Source: REEB85 sp018971455
GTDB taxonomy: Bacteria; Pseudomonadota; Alphaproteobacteria; Acetobacterales; Acetobacteraceae
Reading direction: 5' to 3'
DNA length: 39,564 bases
NCBI GenBank assembly: GCA_028871195.1
Contig: JAGWNT010000031.1
Coordinates: 1 to 39,564 of the forward strand
The notes beneath the pieces were generated by a model, which did not search any database, had not been told where the DNA came from, and saw only the letters and a list, made by a program, of their open reading frames with translations. The position numbers and the translations under genes were made by a program. Shown here one piece after another: positions 1-9,432 of the stretch (the stretch's first letter is position 1; every line of letters starts with the position of its first letter).

Positions 1-933
1 GTGACGCTGTTCGCTTCGGGCGATTCGGTCACCTCGGCCAAGCTCGAGGCCACCTGGCCGCAGGCGCTGCGGCTCGACCCGACGATCCTGGACTGGGTGG
101 CGACCTACTACGTCATGCTCGAGCATGTGTACCGGCAGGCGGATCGTTTCGATATCTTGCATTTCCATATCGATTACTTCCCGAGTCCGCTCTTCCTGCG
201 CCAGAAGACGCCGTTCCTGACCACGCTGCACGGGCGGCTCGATCTGCCGGAGCTGGGCAAGGTCTATCGCACCTTCCCGGATGTGCCCCTGGTCTCGATC
301 TCCAACAGCCAGCGCAACCCGGTGCCGGATCTCGGCTGGACCGCGACGGTGCTGCACGGATTGCCGCCGACCCTGCTGACGCCGCAGCCGGTGGAGCAGG
401 AATATTTTGCGTTCCTCGGCCGCATCTCGCCGGAGAAAGGCATCGAGCGCGCCATTCGCATCGCTGGCGCCTGCGGGGTGAAGCTGAAGGTTGCCGCCAA
501 GGTGGACAAGGCGGATGCCGTGTATTTCAAGACCTCGATCGAGCCGCTGCTGGCGGATGCCAATGTCGAGTTCATCGGCGAGATCAATGACGCGCAGAAG
601 CCGGCCTTCCTCTCCGGCGCCAAGGCGCTGATCTTCGCCATCGACTGGCCGGAGCCGTTCGGGCTGGTGATGATCGAGGCGATGGCCTGCGGCTGCCCGG
701 TGATCGCCATGCGGCGCGGCAGCGTGCCCGAGGTGATGCAGGACGGCGTGACCGGCTTTATCGTCGAGAATGTCGAGGAGGCGATCGCCGCGTGCGGGCG
801 GCTGGGCGAGATCGACCGGGCCGGCGTGCGCCGCGCCTTCGAGGCACGCTTCACCAGCCGGCGCATGGCTGAAGATTACCTGACGGTCTACCGCAAGCTG
901 ATTGCGGCGCGGGCGGGCACGCCGGCGGGCTGA
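1..933 (+). CDS. Glycosyltransferase family 4, N-terminus cut by window edge
   Basis: Retaining GT-B glycosyltransferase that would transfer a sugar from a nucleotide or lipid-linked donor in the cytoplasm; the acceptor cannot be told. The C-terminal Rossmann domain carries the family 4 signature: a 'FLGRISPEKG' donor-side loop at about residues 138-147 and the E-x7-E motif 'EPFGLVMIE' near residue 218. The reading frame is already open at base 1 and the first residues (TLFASGDS) match a point about 35-45 residues into the usual family N-terminus, so the GTG at base 1 is probably an internal Val codon. It ends 16 bases from the convergent permease gene. The family assignment is firm; the substrate is unknown. 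Confidence 0.85.
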   Translation: MTLFASGDSVTSAKLEATWPQALRLDPTILDWVATYYVMLEHVYRQADRFDILHFHIDYFPSPLFLRQKTPFLTTLHGRLDLPELGKVYRTFPDVPLVSISNSQRNPVPDLGWTATVLHGLPPTLLTPQPVEQEYFAFLGRISPEKGIERAIRIAGACGVKLKVAAKVDKADAVYFKTSIEPLLADANVEFIGEINDAQKPAFLSGAKALIFAIDWPEPFGLVMIEAMACGCPVIAMRRGSVPEVMQDGVTGFIVENVEEAIAACGRLGEIDRAGVRRAFEARFTSRRMAEDYLTVYRKLIAARAGTPAG

Positions 934-949
934 GCCGGGCGCTGCGGCG

Positions 950-2041
950 TCATGAGGCGGGGGGGAGTGCCGGGGGCGCGTTGATGGCCTCCTCGGCATC
1001 CTCGTCGGTCCAGGCCTGGAGCAGCGTGTAGCCGACCGCCAGCACGGTTGGGCCGAGGAAGATGCCGACCAGGCCGTAGGCGAGCAGGCCGCCGATGACC
1101 CCGGCCAGGATCAGCAGGATCGGCACGTCGGCGCCTTTGCGGATGAGGATCGGGCGCAGCACGTTGTCGAGGCCCAGCACGACGATGGTGGCGACCAGCA
1201 TGAAGCTCGCCCAGGCGGTCTGGCCGGTGGCGTACATCCAGATCACCACCGGCACCAGCACCAGGCTCGGGCCGAGCTGGGCCACGCACATCATGAAGGT
1301 CAGCGCGGTGAGGATGGAGGCGAAGGGAACGCCGGCGAGGCCCATGGCCAGGCCGCTGATCAGGGACTGGACCACGGCGGTCACCACCACGGCCAGGGCG
1401 ACGCCGCGGATGGCGCGCCCGGCCAGGAAGACCGCCGCCTCACCGCGCGCGCCGGCGAGGCGGCCGCCGAAGCGCACCGCGAGGTCCGCCGCCCGCTCGC
1501 CGTTCTGGAACATGATGCCGGCGATGATGACGGTGAGCAGCACCTGGACCAGCAGCAGGCCGAGATTGCCGACCTCGGCGACAAACCAGTTGGTGACGCG
1601 CCCGGCATAGGGGGTCAGGCGCGGCGCAAGGTCGTGCAGGCCGCTATCGGCGGCCTCGTTCCAGGTCTGCGCGGCGCGATCGCCGATCAGGGGCAGATGG
1701 GCGAGCCAGTCGGGTGCCAGCGGAACCTTGAACGAGGCGATCGTCTCGGCCCAGCCGGCGATCTGGCCGGAATGGCTCACGATGGTGCCGATGGCAAACC
1801 AGAACGGCACCACGAAGACCACCACCAGGGCGATCGTCATCACCGCCACGGCCGGGCGGCGGCGGTGGCCGAACAGCGCTTCGACGTGCAGCATGATCGG
1901 CCAGGAGGCGATGACCACGGTGGCAGCCCAGACCACCGCCGGCAGGAACGGGCTGAGGATGGTGAAGCTCGCGAAGAGCATGCCGCCGATGAACAGGGCG
2001 GCAAGCACGGTGCGGGTGAGGTCGCGCTGGGGCTGGGCCAT
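950..2041 (-). CDS. AI-2E family transporter (UPF0118 permease)
   Basis: A 363-residue polytopic inner-membrane protein of the AI-2E/PerM family (PF01594). Hydrophobic segments sit at about residues 10-55 (two helices close together), 65-85, 155-180, and a dense block at 210-345, which fits the seven to eight helices of the family. The extramembrane region at about 85-155 matches the family's large loop. Members export autoinducer-2 in a few species and act as ion or unknown exporters in others, so the substrate is not assigned. The C-terminus is acidic and proline/alanine-rich. It is divergent from the VanZ-like gene with a 117-base gap. Confidence 0.85.
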   Translation of the reverse strand: MAQPQRDLTRTVLAALFIGGMLFASFTILSPFLPAVVWAATVVIASWPIMLHVEALFGHRRRPAVAVMTIALVVVFVVPFWFAIGTIVSHSGQIAGWAETIASFKVPLAPDWLAHLPLIGDRAAQTWNEAADSGLHDLAPRLTPYAGRVTNWFVAEVGNLGLLLVQVLLTVIIAGIMFQNGERAADLAVRFGGRLAGARGEAAVFLAGRAIRGVALAVVVTAVVQSLISGLAMGLAGVPFASILTALTFMMCVAQLGPSLVLVPVVIWMYATGQTAWASFMLVATIVVLGLDNVLRPILIRKGADVPILLILAGVIGGLLAYGLVGIFLGPTVLAVGYTLLQAWTDEDAEEAINAPPALPPAS

Positions 2042-2158
2042 GATGGATGCTTACCCGAAATCCGCCAGGACCGGTATCGCGCCGGCGCCGCCATTGCCTT
2101 CGCTCACGCGCGCGGGCGATAACGCGCGCTCTCACTGGCACGACGGAGTGCGGCCGGC

Positions 2159-3346
2159 ATGGATGCGGAGCGGACATCACGGGTGCGGCGCAGCCATGCG
2201 GTGATCCTGGCGCTGGTGGTCGTCTTCATCATCTATGGCTCGCTCTATCCGTTCCGATACTATGATCCGGCGCTGCCGGGCGGGCCGCTGGGACATTTTC
2301 TGACCACCTGGCGGGACTGGGATGGGCGCGGCGACCTGCTCTCCAACATCCTGCTTTACATGCCGCTCGGCTTCTTCGCGACATCCGCCCTCTCGGAGCG
2401 CGTGCCGATGGTGGTCCGCGTCCTGCTGGCGGTGCTGGTGGGCACGCTGCTCAGCGCGTCGATGGAACTGACCCAGTTCCACGACCGGGGGCGGGTCAGC
2501 ACGCTGGGCGATCTCTATGCCAACGCGATCGGCTCGGCCGTGGGGGCGGTGGGGGCGATGGTGCTGGCGGTGGCGCGCCGGTGGGACCCGGTGGCGGTGC
2601 TGGCGCGCGATCCGGCGGCGGTGTGCGTGCTGGCGGCCTGGCTCGCCTATCGGCTCTACCCCTATGTGCCGCTCATCGACCTGCACAAATACTGGCACGC
2701 GCTGTGGCCGGTGATTCGCGCGCCGCAGATGGATCCGCTCGATCTGGTGCGCTTCGCCCTGATCTGGCTGATGGTCGGCGCCATCGCCGAGACGCTCTAC
2801 GGGCGGAGGGGCGGGCTGGTGTTTCTCGTGCTGGTGGCGGGCGGGGAGACGCTGGGCCAGATCATGATCATCGGCCGGGCACTGAAGCCGGCCGATCTGG
2901 CGGGGATTGCGATCGCGCTGGCGGTGCAGGCAACGCGGCTGCCGGTGCGGCGGCTCGTCCTGGCGGCGGCATTCGCCCTGCTGGTCGCCACATTGCGGCT
3001 GGTGCCCTTCCGGTTCGCCGCAATCTCCCACGGCTTCGGGTGGGTCCCGTTCCTGAGCTTCATGAGCGGCTCGATCGGGGTCGATATCCAGTCATTCTGC
3101 GAGAAGGCGGCGCTCTATGGCGGGCTGATCTGGCTGCTGGATCGCGCCGGGCTGCGCTTGGCGGTGGCCGCCGGCGCCACCGCGCTGATGCTGCTGGCGA
3201 CCAGCTTCGCCGAGAGCTTCGAGGCTGGCCGCTCGGCCGAGATCGGCGACGCCCTGCTCGCACTGCTGCTGGGCCTGCTCTTCGCGTTGCTGCGCAGCGG
3301 GCCCGCGCAGGCGCGCGAGGCCGGGCGGCCGGCCCAGGCTGGCTGA
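2159..3346 (+). CDS. VanZ-like membrane protein, probably internally duplicated
   Basis: A 395-residue membrane protein. The N-terminal 130 residues form a VanZ-like domain: 'YPFR' at about 30-33, 'NILLYMPLGF' near 68, and 'MELTQF' followed by the Arg and Asp of 'GRVSTLGD' at about 101-120. Typical VanZ proteins have only 120-200 residues. The C-terminal third repeats the same order of landmarks: 'VPFRF' near 281, a hydrophobic stretch, and 'ESFEAGRSAEIGD' near 351. The spacing is almost the same (about 70 residues in both halves). VanZ gives low-level teicoplanin resistance in enterococci, but the role of proteobacterial members is unknown. ATG at 2159 has a GGAG about 10 bases upstream. Confidence 0.75.
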   Translation: MDAERTSRVRRSHAVILALVVVFIIYGSLYPFRYYDPALPGGPLGHFLTTWRDWDGRGDLLSNILLYMPLGFFATSALSERVPMVVRVLLAVLVGTLLSASMELTQFHDRGRVSTLGDLYANAIGSAVGAVGAMVLAVARRWDPVAVLARDPAAVCVLAAWLAYRLYPYVPLIDLHKYWHALWPVIRAPQMDPLDLVRFALIWLMVGAIAETLYGRRGGLVFLVLVAGGETLGQIMIIGRALKPADLAGIAIALAVQATRLPVRRLVLAAAFALLVATLRLVPFRFAAISHGFGWVPFLSFMSGSIGVDIQSFCEKAALYGGLIWLLDRAGLRLAVAAGATALMLLATSFAESFEAGRSAEIGDALLALLLGLLFALLRSGPAQAREAGRPAQAG

Positions 3347-3372
3347 GCGGCTGACCGGCTGAGCGGCTGGCC
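3341..3372. repeat. 16-bp tandem repeat, two copies
   Basis: GGCTGAGCGGCTGACC at 3341-3356 is followed at once by GGCTGAGCGGCTGGCC at 3357-3372, a 15/16 match, and a decayed third unit follows. The repeat covers the stop codon of the VanZ-like gene and lies in the 44-base gap before the convergent glutaredoxin gene. It looks like a slippage product; no function is apparent. Confidence 0.7.
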
Positions 3373-3390
3373 GACTGACTGGGCGGTGCC

Positions 3391-3729
3391 TCAGGCGGCG
3401 GCTTCGTTCGGCACGCCCTTTTCGGTGAGGAAGGGGGCGAGCTCACCGGACTGGAACATCTCGGTGACGATATCGCAGCCGCCGACGAACTCGCCCTTGA
3501 CGTAGAGCTGGGGGATGGTCGGCCAGTTGGAGAATTGCTTGATGCCATCACGCAATTCGGGGTCTTCCAGGACGTTGGCCGTCTTGAAGGGGACGCCCAT
3601 GTGGGTGAGGATCTGCACCACGCGGGCGGAGAAGCCGCATTGCGGGAACATCGCCGTTCCCTTCATGTACAGCATCACCGGGTTCTCGGTGATCTCGGCC
3701 TGGATGCGTTCGGCGACGGTGGTGCTCAT
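3391..3729 (-). CDS. grxD: Monothiol glutaredoxin, Grx4 family
   Basis: CGFS-type glutaredoxin of 112 residues, the normal length for the single-domain class. The active-site motif CGFS lies at residues 31-34 after 'MKGTAMFPQ', and the glutathione-binding 'WPTIPQLYV' and 'GGCDI' segments follow. Proteins of this class bind a [2Fe-2S] cluster with glutathione as a homodimer or as a heterodimer with BolA and pass clusters to client proteins. The bolA gene lies 9 bases upstream on the same strand, so the two partners should be co-translated. The run continues upstream into purL, purQ, purS and purC. Confidence 0.93.
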   Translation of the reverse strand: MSTTVAERIQAEITENPVMLYMKGTAMFPQCGFSARVVQILTHMGVPFKTANVLEDPELRDGIKQFSNWPTIPQLYVKGEFVGGCDIVTEMFQSGELAPFLTEKGVPNEAAA

Positions 3730-3738
3730 CGGGGGCTC

Positions 3739-3972
3739 CTATTCGGGGATGGAGGTCTGCAGGGCGAGGGCGTGCAAGGCGCCGCCCATTCGGCCGCGCA
3801 GGGCGGCGTAGACGATCTGGTGCTGCTGGACGCGGGATTTGCCGCGGAAGGCCTCGCTGACCACGCTGGCGGCGTAGTGGTCGCCATCCCCGGCCAGATC
3901 GTCGATGCTCACGCGGGCGTCGGGCAGGGCGGCCTTGATCAGGGCTTCGATCTCAGCGGCGGGCATGGCCAT
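3739..3972 (-). CDS. BolA family protein (IbaG-like)
   Basis: A 77-residue BolA-domain protein. The family landmarks are visible: acidic 'DDLAGDGDHYAASVVSEAFRG' region (residues 24-44), the 'HQIVYAAL' helix, and 'GGALHALAL' near 63-71, whose His is the expected cluster ligand shared with a CGFS glutaredoxin. The short form without the longer C-terminus resembles IbaG/BolA2 rather than classical BolA. The start at 3972 was preferred over the Met two codons in because AAGGAA lies 7 bases before it. It sits 24 bases after purL and 9 bases before grx4, and a role as the Grx4 partner in Fe-S handling is inferred from this pairing. Confidence 0.9.
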   Translation of the reverse strand: MAMPAAEIEALIKAALPDARVSIDDLAGDGDHYAASVVSEAFRGKSRVQQHQIVYAALRGRMGGALHALALQTSIPE

Positions 3973-3996
3973 GCCGGGTTCCTTGGCTCGGGGTGT

Positions 3997-6204
3997 TCAA
4001 GGCATCTGGGTCTCGCCCATCCAGGCCGGGAAGAAGCTTTCATGCGCGGCCCGCAATGTCGAGATCGAGATGGTGTGTCCGTCGGGAAGTGTCAAATCCC
4101 CCTCGGGCCCGCCGACGCCCTGGCCGATGCGCAGGGCGGGCACGCCGGCAAAGGCGGCGGCCTGGAGCAGGGCGGGCGAATCGGCGACGGCGAGCAGGTA
4201 GCGGCCCTGGTCCTCGCCGAACCAGAATTGGTGGGGGGGCAGGCCGGCCGGCTCCGGCAGCAGGCGCAGGCCGCATTCGCCGGCCAGCGCCATTTCGGTG
4301 AGCGCCACCAGCAGCCCGCCATCGGCGAGGTCGTGGCAGGCCCGCACATGGCCCTGGGCGATCTGCGCGCGGACGAAGTCGCCGTTGCGGCGTTCGCCGG
4401 CGAGATCGACGGGCGGCGGCGGGCCGTCCTCGCGGCCGGCGATCTCGCGCAGCCAGATCGACTGGCCGAGCCAGCCCTCGGTGCGCCCGATCAGCACCAG
4501 GTCGAGGCCCGGCGCGAGGGCGAGACCGATGGCGGAAGCCGCGTCGTCCAGCACGCCGAGGCCGCCGATGGCCGGCGTCGGCAGGATGCCGCGCCCTTCG
4601 GTCTCGTTGTAGAGGCTGACATTGCCGGAGACGACCGGGAAGTCGAGCGCCGTGCAGGCGGCCGCCATGCCGCGGATGCAGGCGGCGAACTGGCCCATGA
4701 TCTCGGGTTTTTCGGGGTTGCCGAAATTCATGTTGTCGGTGATGGCCAGCGGCCGGGCGCCGGTGGCCGTCAGGTTGCGCCAGGCCTCGGCAACGGCCTG
4801 GGCGCCGCCGGTCTCGGGGTTGGCGGCGCAGTAGCGTGGCGTGCAGTCCGTGGTGAGCGCCAGTGCGCGGGCGTGGCCGTCGAGGCGGACCACGGCGGCG
4901 TCGGCGGCGCCGGGACGCTTGACGGTCTGGCCGCCCACGGTCGAGTCGTACTGGTCCCATACCCAACGCCGCGAGCACAGGTCGGGGCAGGCGAGGAGCC
5001 GAAGAAGGGCGGGGCCGATGCCGACGGGGTCGGCGACGGCGCCGAGCGGGGCGGGCTGTGGGGTCTCCACGGTCGGCCGGTGGTAGAGCGGGGCCTGTTC
5101 GGCCAGCGGGGCGAGCGGGATGTCGGCTTCGACCACGCCCTTGTGGGTGACCACGATGTGGCCGGTATCGGTGAGCATGCCGATCACCGAGAAATCGAGA
5201 TCCCATTTCTCGAAGATGGCGCGCGCCAGGTCCTGACGGTCCGGGCGGAGCACCATGAGCATGCGCTCCTGGCTTTCGGAGAGCATCATCTCATAGGCCG
5301 TCATGCCGGCCTCGCGCTGGGGCAGCGCGTCGAGGTCGAGCGTGATGCCGACGCCGCCCTTGCCGGCCATCTCGACCGAGGAGGAGGTCAGCCCGGCCGC
5401 GCCCATGTCCTGGATGGCGATGATGGCGTCGGTCTGCATCAGTTCGAGGCAGGCCTCGATGAGCAGTTTCTCGACGAACGGGTCGCCGACCTGCACGGTC
5501 GGGCGTTTCTCCTCGGAATCGGCGCCGAACTCGGCGCTGGCCATGGTGGCGCCGTGGATGCCGTCGCGGCCGGTCCGGGAGCCGACATAGACCACCGGGT
5601 TGCCGATGCCGGCGGCGGCCGAGAGGAAGATACGGTCGGCCGGCGCGATGCCGACGGTCATCGCGTTGACCAGCGGATTGCCGTTGTAGGAGGGGTGGAA
5701 GTTGATTTCGCCGCCCACGGTGGGCACGCCGACGCAATTGCCGTAGCCGCCGATGCCGCGCACCACGCCATCCACCACGCGCCGCGTGCGCGGGTTCGCG
5801 GGCTCGCCGAATCGCAGCGCGTTGAGGTTGGCGACCGGGCGCGCGCCCATGGTGAAGACGTCGCGCAGAATGCCGCCGACGCCGGTGGCGGCCCCCTGGT
5901 AGGGTTCAATGAAACTCGGGTGGTTGTGGCTCTCCATCTTGAAGATGGCGGCGAGGCCGTCGCCGATGGCCACCACGCCGGCGTTCTCGCCCGGGCCGTG
6001 GATCACCCAGGGCGCCTTGGTGGGCAGGGTCTTGAGCCAGACGCGGGAGGATTTGTAGGAGCAGTGCTCCGACCACATGACGCTGAACACGCCGAGTTCG
6101 GTCAGCGTCGGCGTGCGGCCCATGATGGTCAGCACGCGGCCATATTCCTCGGCGCTCAGCCCGAATTCGCGGGCGAGCGCCTCGTTCACCGGGCGGGCGG
6201 TCAT
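3997..6204 (-). CDS. purL: Phosphoribosylformylglycinamidine synthase subunit PurL
   Basis: Synthetase subunit of FGAM synthase, which uses ATP and ammonia (delivered by PurQ) to turn FGAR into FGAM in step four of purine synthesis. At 735 residues it is the small PurL class that works with PurS and PurQ. Visible landmarks: 'SEHCSYKSSR' with the conserved His at 47, 'GPGENAGVV' and 'MESHNHPS' in the ATP/metal site of the first AIRS-type half, 'DMGAAGL', and in the second half 'TDNMNFGNPEKPE' and 'DLADGGL'. The start ATG overlaps the purQ stop by four bases (ATGA), so translation is coupled. It belongs to the purC-S-Q-L-bolA-grx run. Confidence 0.97.
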   Translation of the reverse strand: MTARPVNEALAREFGLSAEEYGRVLTIMGRTPTLTELGVFSVMWSEHCSYKSSRVWLKTLPTKAPWVIHGPGENAGVVAIGDGLAAIFKMESHNHPSFIEPYQGAATGVGGILRDVFTMGARPVANLNALRFGEPANPRTRRVVDGVVRGIGGYGNCVGVPTVGGEINFHPSYNGNPLVNAMTVGIAPADRIFLSAAAGIGNPVVYVGSRTGRDGIHGATMASAEFGADSEEKRPTVQVGDPFVEKLLIEACLELMQTDAIIAIQDMGAAGLTSSSVEMAGKGGVGITLDLDALPQREAGMTAYEMMLSESQERMLMVLRPDRQDLARAIFEKWDLDFSVIGMLTDTGHIVVTHKGVVEADIPLAPLAEQAPLYHRPTVETPQPAPLGAVADPVGIGPALLRLLACPDLCSRRWVWDQYDSTVGGQTVKRPGAADAAVVRLDGHARALALTTDCTPRYCAANPETGGAQAVAEAWRNLTATGARPLAITDNMNFGNPEKPEIMGQFAACIRGMAAACTALDFPVVSGNVSLYNETEGRGILPTPAIGGLGVLDDAASAIGLALAPGLDLVLIGRTEGWLGQSIWLREIAGREDGPPPPVDLAGERRNGDFVRAQIAQGHVRACHDLADGGLLVALTEMALAGECGLRLLPEPAGLPPHQFWFGEDQGRYLLAVADSPALLQAAAFAGVPALRIGQGVGGPEGDLTLPDGHTISISTLRAAHESFFPAWMGETQMP

Positions 6205-6890
6205 GCGGCCAGCGCCGCGATGCTGTCGAAGAGCGGTTTGCCGTCGGTGCCGCCCATCAGCGGATCGACGAGGTCTTCGGGGTGGGGCATCAGGCCGAGG
6301 ATGCGCAGATTTTCCGAGTAGATGCCGGCGATGTTGCGCGCGCTGCCGTTGCGGTTGGCGCCGGGCGTGGTTTCGCCCATGGGGGTGGTGTAGCGGAAGG
6401 CGACGCGGCCCTCGCCTTCCAGCCGGTCCAGCGTCGCCTCATCGGCGAAGTAGTTGCCGTCGCCATGCGCGAGGGGCGCGCGGAACACCTCGCCACGCTG
6501 GTAGTGGCGGGTGAAGTCGGTGTCGGCGCGCTCGACGCGCAGGTGGCAGTCCATCGACAGGAAGCGCAGCGCGGCGTTGCGCAGCAGGGCGCCGGGCAGC
6601 AGCCCGGCCTCGGTGAGGATCTGGAAGCCGTTGCAGACGCCGAGGATATGGCCGCCGCGGGCGGCATGGGCGCGGATGGCGCCCATCACCGGGGATTGGG
6701 CGGCCATGGCGCCGCAGCGCAGATAGTCGCCATAGGAGAAGCCGCCGGGGATGGCGATGAGGTCGATGCCCGCGAGATCGGTCTCCTTGTGCCAGACCAT
6801 GCGCGGCGCGCGGCCGGTGCTGCGCTCGAGGGCGATGGCGAGGTCGCGCTCGCGGTTGATGCCGGGGAAAACGATGATGGCCGCGCGCAT
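6201..6890 (-). CDS. purQ: Phosphoribosylformylglycinamidine synthase, glutaminase PurQ
   Basis: Class I glutamine amidotransferase subunit of FGAM synthase (229 residues, usual length). The nucleophile Cys86 lies in 'GVCNGFQ', and the His and Glu that complete the triad lie in 'MPHPED' near residue 200. The N-terminal 'VFPGINRERD' and 'PGGFSYGDYLR' match the family closely; 'GINRE' replaces the more common 'GxNxD'. The start codon directly abuts the purS stop and the stop overlaps the purL start, a tightly packed arrangement suited to equal production of the three subunits. Confidence 0.97.
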   Translation of the reverse strand: MRAAIIVFPGINRERDLAIALERSTGRAPRMVWHKETDLAGIDLIAIPGGFSYGDYLRCGAMAAQSPVMGAIRAHAARGGHILGVCNGFQILTEAGLLPGALLRNAALRFLSMDCHLRVERADTDFTRHYQRGEVFRAPLAHGDGNYFADEATLDRLEGEGRVAFRYTTPMGETTPGANRNGSARNIAGIYSENLRILGLMPHPEDLVDPLMGGTDGKPLFDSIAALAA

Positions 6891-7130
6891 TCAGGCCACC
6901 TCGACGCGGAAGCTCTCGATCACCGTGTTGGCCAGCAGCTTGCGGGCCATCTCCTCGGCCTGGGCGCGGGCCCTGGCCGGGTCGGTCTCGGCCAGTTCGA
7001 GCTCGATGCGCTTGCCGGCGCGGACCTCGCCGACGGCCGCGAAGCCGAGCCCGTGCAGGGCCTGGGCGATCGCCTTGCCCTGCGGGTCGAGCACGCCCTC
7101 TTTGAGCATCACCGTGACGACGGCCTTCAC
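6891..7130 (-). CDS. purS: Phosphoribosylformylglycinamidine synthase subunit PurS
   Basis: The small third subunit of FGAM synthase, 79 residues, the normal PurS length; it bridges PurL and PurQ. The start is GTG at 7130: 'VKAVVTVMLKEGVLDPQG' is the expected PurS N-terminus, and the longer open frame upstream lies inside purC in another frame. The GTG overlaps the purC stop (GTGA), which supports coupled translation. The rest reads as the typical beta-alpha-beta fold with 'ALHGLGF', 'RAGKRIEL' and 'LANTVIESF' landmarks. Confidence 0.93.
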   Translation of the reverse strand: MKAVVTVMLKEGVLDPQGKAIAQALHGLGFAAVGEVRAGKRIELELAETDPARARAQAEEMARKLLANTVIESFRVEVA

Positions 7131-7891
7131 TGCATGAGCTCCGGGCCCTTCATGTCGCGCGTGCCGGCCTCGGGCAGGATGCCGAGGCGGCGCGCGACTT
7201 CCTGGTAGGCTTCCTCGACCTTGCCGAGGTCGCGGCGGAAGCGGTCCTTGTCCATCTTCTCGCTGGTCTTGCTGTCCCACAGGCGGCAATTATCCGGGCT
7301 GATCTCGTCGGCAAGGACGATGCGCATTTCCTCGTTTTCCCACAGCCGGCCGAACTCCACCTTGAAGTCGACCAGGGTGATGCCGACGCCGAGGAACAGG
7401 CCGGTGAGGAAGTCGTTGATGCGCAGGGTCAGGGCGACGATGTCGTCCATGTCCTGCGTGCCGGCCCAGCCGAAGGCGGTGATATGCTCCTCGGCCACCA
7501 TCGGGTCGCCCAGCCCGTCATTCTTGTAATAGTACTCGATGATCGAGCGGGGCAGGCGGGTGCCCTCGGGGATGCCGAGGCGCGTCGAGAGGCTGCCGGC
7601 GGCGACGTTGCGGACCACCACCTCGATGGGGATGATCTCGACCTCGCGGATGAGCTGCTCGCGCATGTTCAGGCGGCGGACGAAATGGGTGGGGATGCCG
7701 ATTTCGGCGAGCCGCAGCATGAGGTATTCGCTGATGCGGTTGTTGAGCACGCCCTTGCCGGTGATGACGCCCTTCTTCTGGGCGTTGAAGGCGGTGGCGT
7801 CGTCCTTGAAATACTGCACCAGGGTGCCCGGCTCCGGGCCCTCGAACAGGATTTTCGCTTTACCTTCATAGAGTTGGCGGCGGCGGGCCAT
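7127..7891 (-). CDS. purC: SAICAR synthetase PurC
   Basis: Phosphoribosylaminoimidazole-succinocarboxamide synthase, joining CAIR and aspartate with ATP in step eight of purine synthesis. The 254-residue protein has the family signatures: 'LYEGKAKILFEG' at 6-17, 'KDDATAFNAQKK', 'EVVVRNVAAGS', 'DFKVEFGR' and 'LADEISPDNCRLWD'. ATG at 7891 was chosen because the protein then begins at the conserved N-terminus and AAGGAA stands 8 bases upstream; a further 33 codons upstream lack family similarity. It is the first gene of the compact purC-S-Q-L-bolA-grx unit; purB lies 126 bases upstream beyond a strong inverted repeat. Confidence 0.96.
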   Translation of the reverse strand: MARRRQLYEGKAKILFEGPEPGTLVQYFKDDATAFNAQKKGVITGKGVLNNRISEYLMLRLAEIGIPTHFVRRLNMREQLIREVEIIPIEVVVRNVAAGSLSTRLGIPEGTRLPRSIIEYYYKNDGLGDPMVAEEHITAFGWAGTQDMDDIVALTLRINDFLTGLFLGVGITLVDFKVEFGRLWENEEMRIVLADEISPDNCRLWDSKTSEKMDKDRFRRDLGKVEEAYQEVARRLGILPEAGTRDMKGPELMQ

Positions 7892-7972
7892 GACGGGCTT
7901 TCCTTCGGGGCCGAGGCCCCCGCAAACGAGCATGCGGCCGGAGCGGGCCGCCCGGCGGGCGGTATAGCAGCA

Positions 7973-8012
7973 GCACCCGCCCTGTGCCACGCCCGGGGCG
8001 CAGGGCGGGTGC
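7973..8012. repeat. 12-bp perfect inverted repeat between purB and purC
   Basis: Arms GCACCCGCCCTG (7973-7984) and CAGGGCGGGTGC (8001-8012) match perfectly around a 16-base loop that holds its own short CGCCC/GGGCG stem. It begins 5 bases past the purB stop, reading along the minus strand, and lies about 80 bases before the purC start. No T tract follows, so it is not a textbook intrinsic terminator. A 3'-end stabiliser, attenuator or Rho-dependent end is possible. Confidence 0.6.
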
Positions 8013-8017
8013 CATGG

Positions 8018-9367
<1,350 letters not shown>

Positions 9368-9432
9368 TCTCATTCCACCCTGCTGCGCGCGCCCATCTAT
9401 AGGGCGATGTGCGTCCTCGCAAGGAAGTGCTG

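Noticed and set aside
3535..6321. A 928-codon plus-strand open frame opposite purL
   Set aside because: It mirrors purL, which has full-length family similarity on the minus strand. Its product is Gly/Ala/His/Asp-rich and low in complexity, typical of an antisense frame in high-GC DNA.
9368..9432. yybP-ykoY Mn2+ riboswitch before the TerC-family gene
   Set aside because: The divergent gap is only 65 bases and has none of the conserved loop elements.
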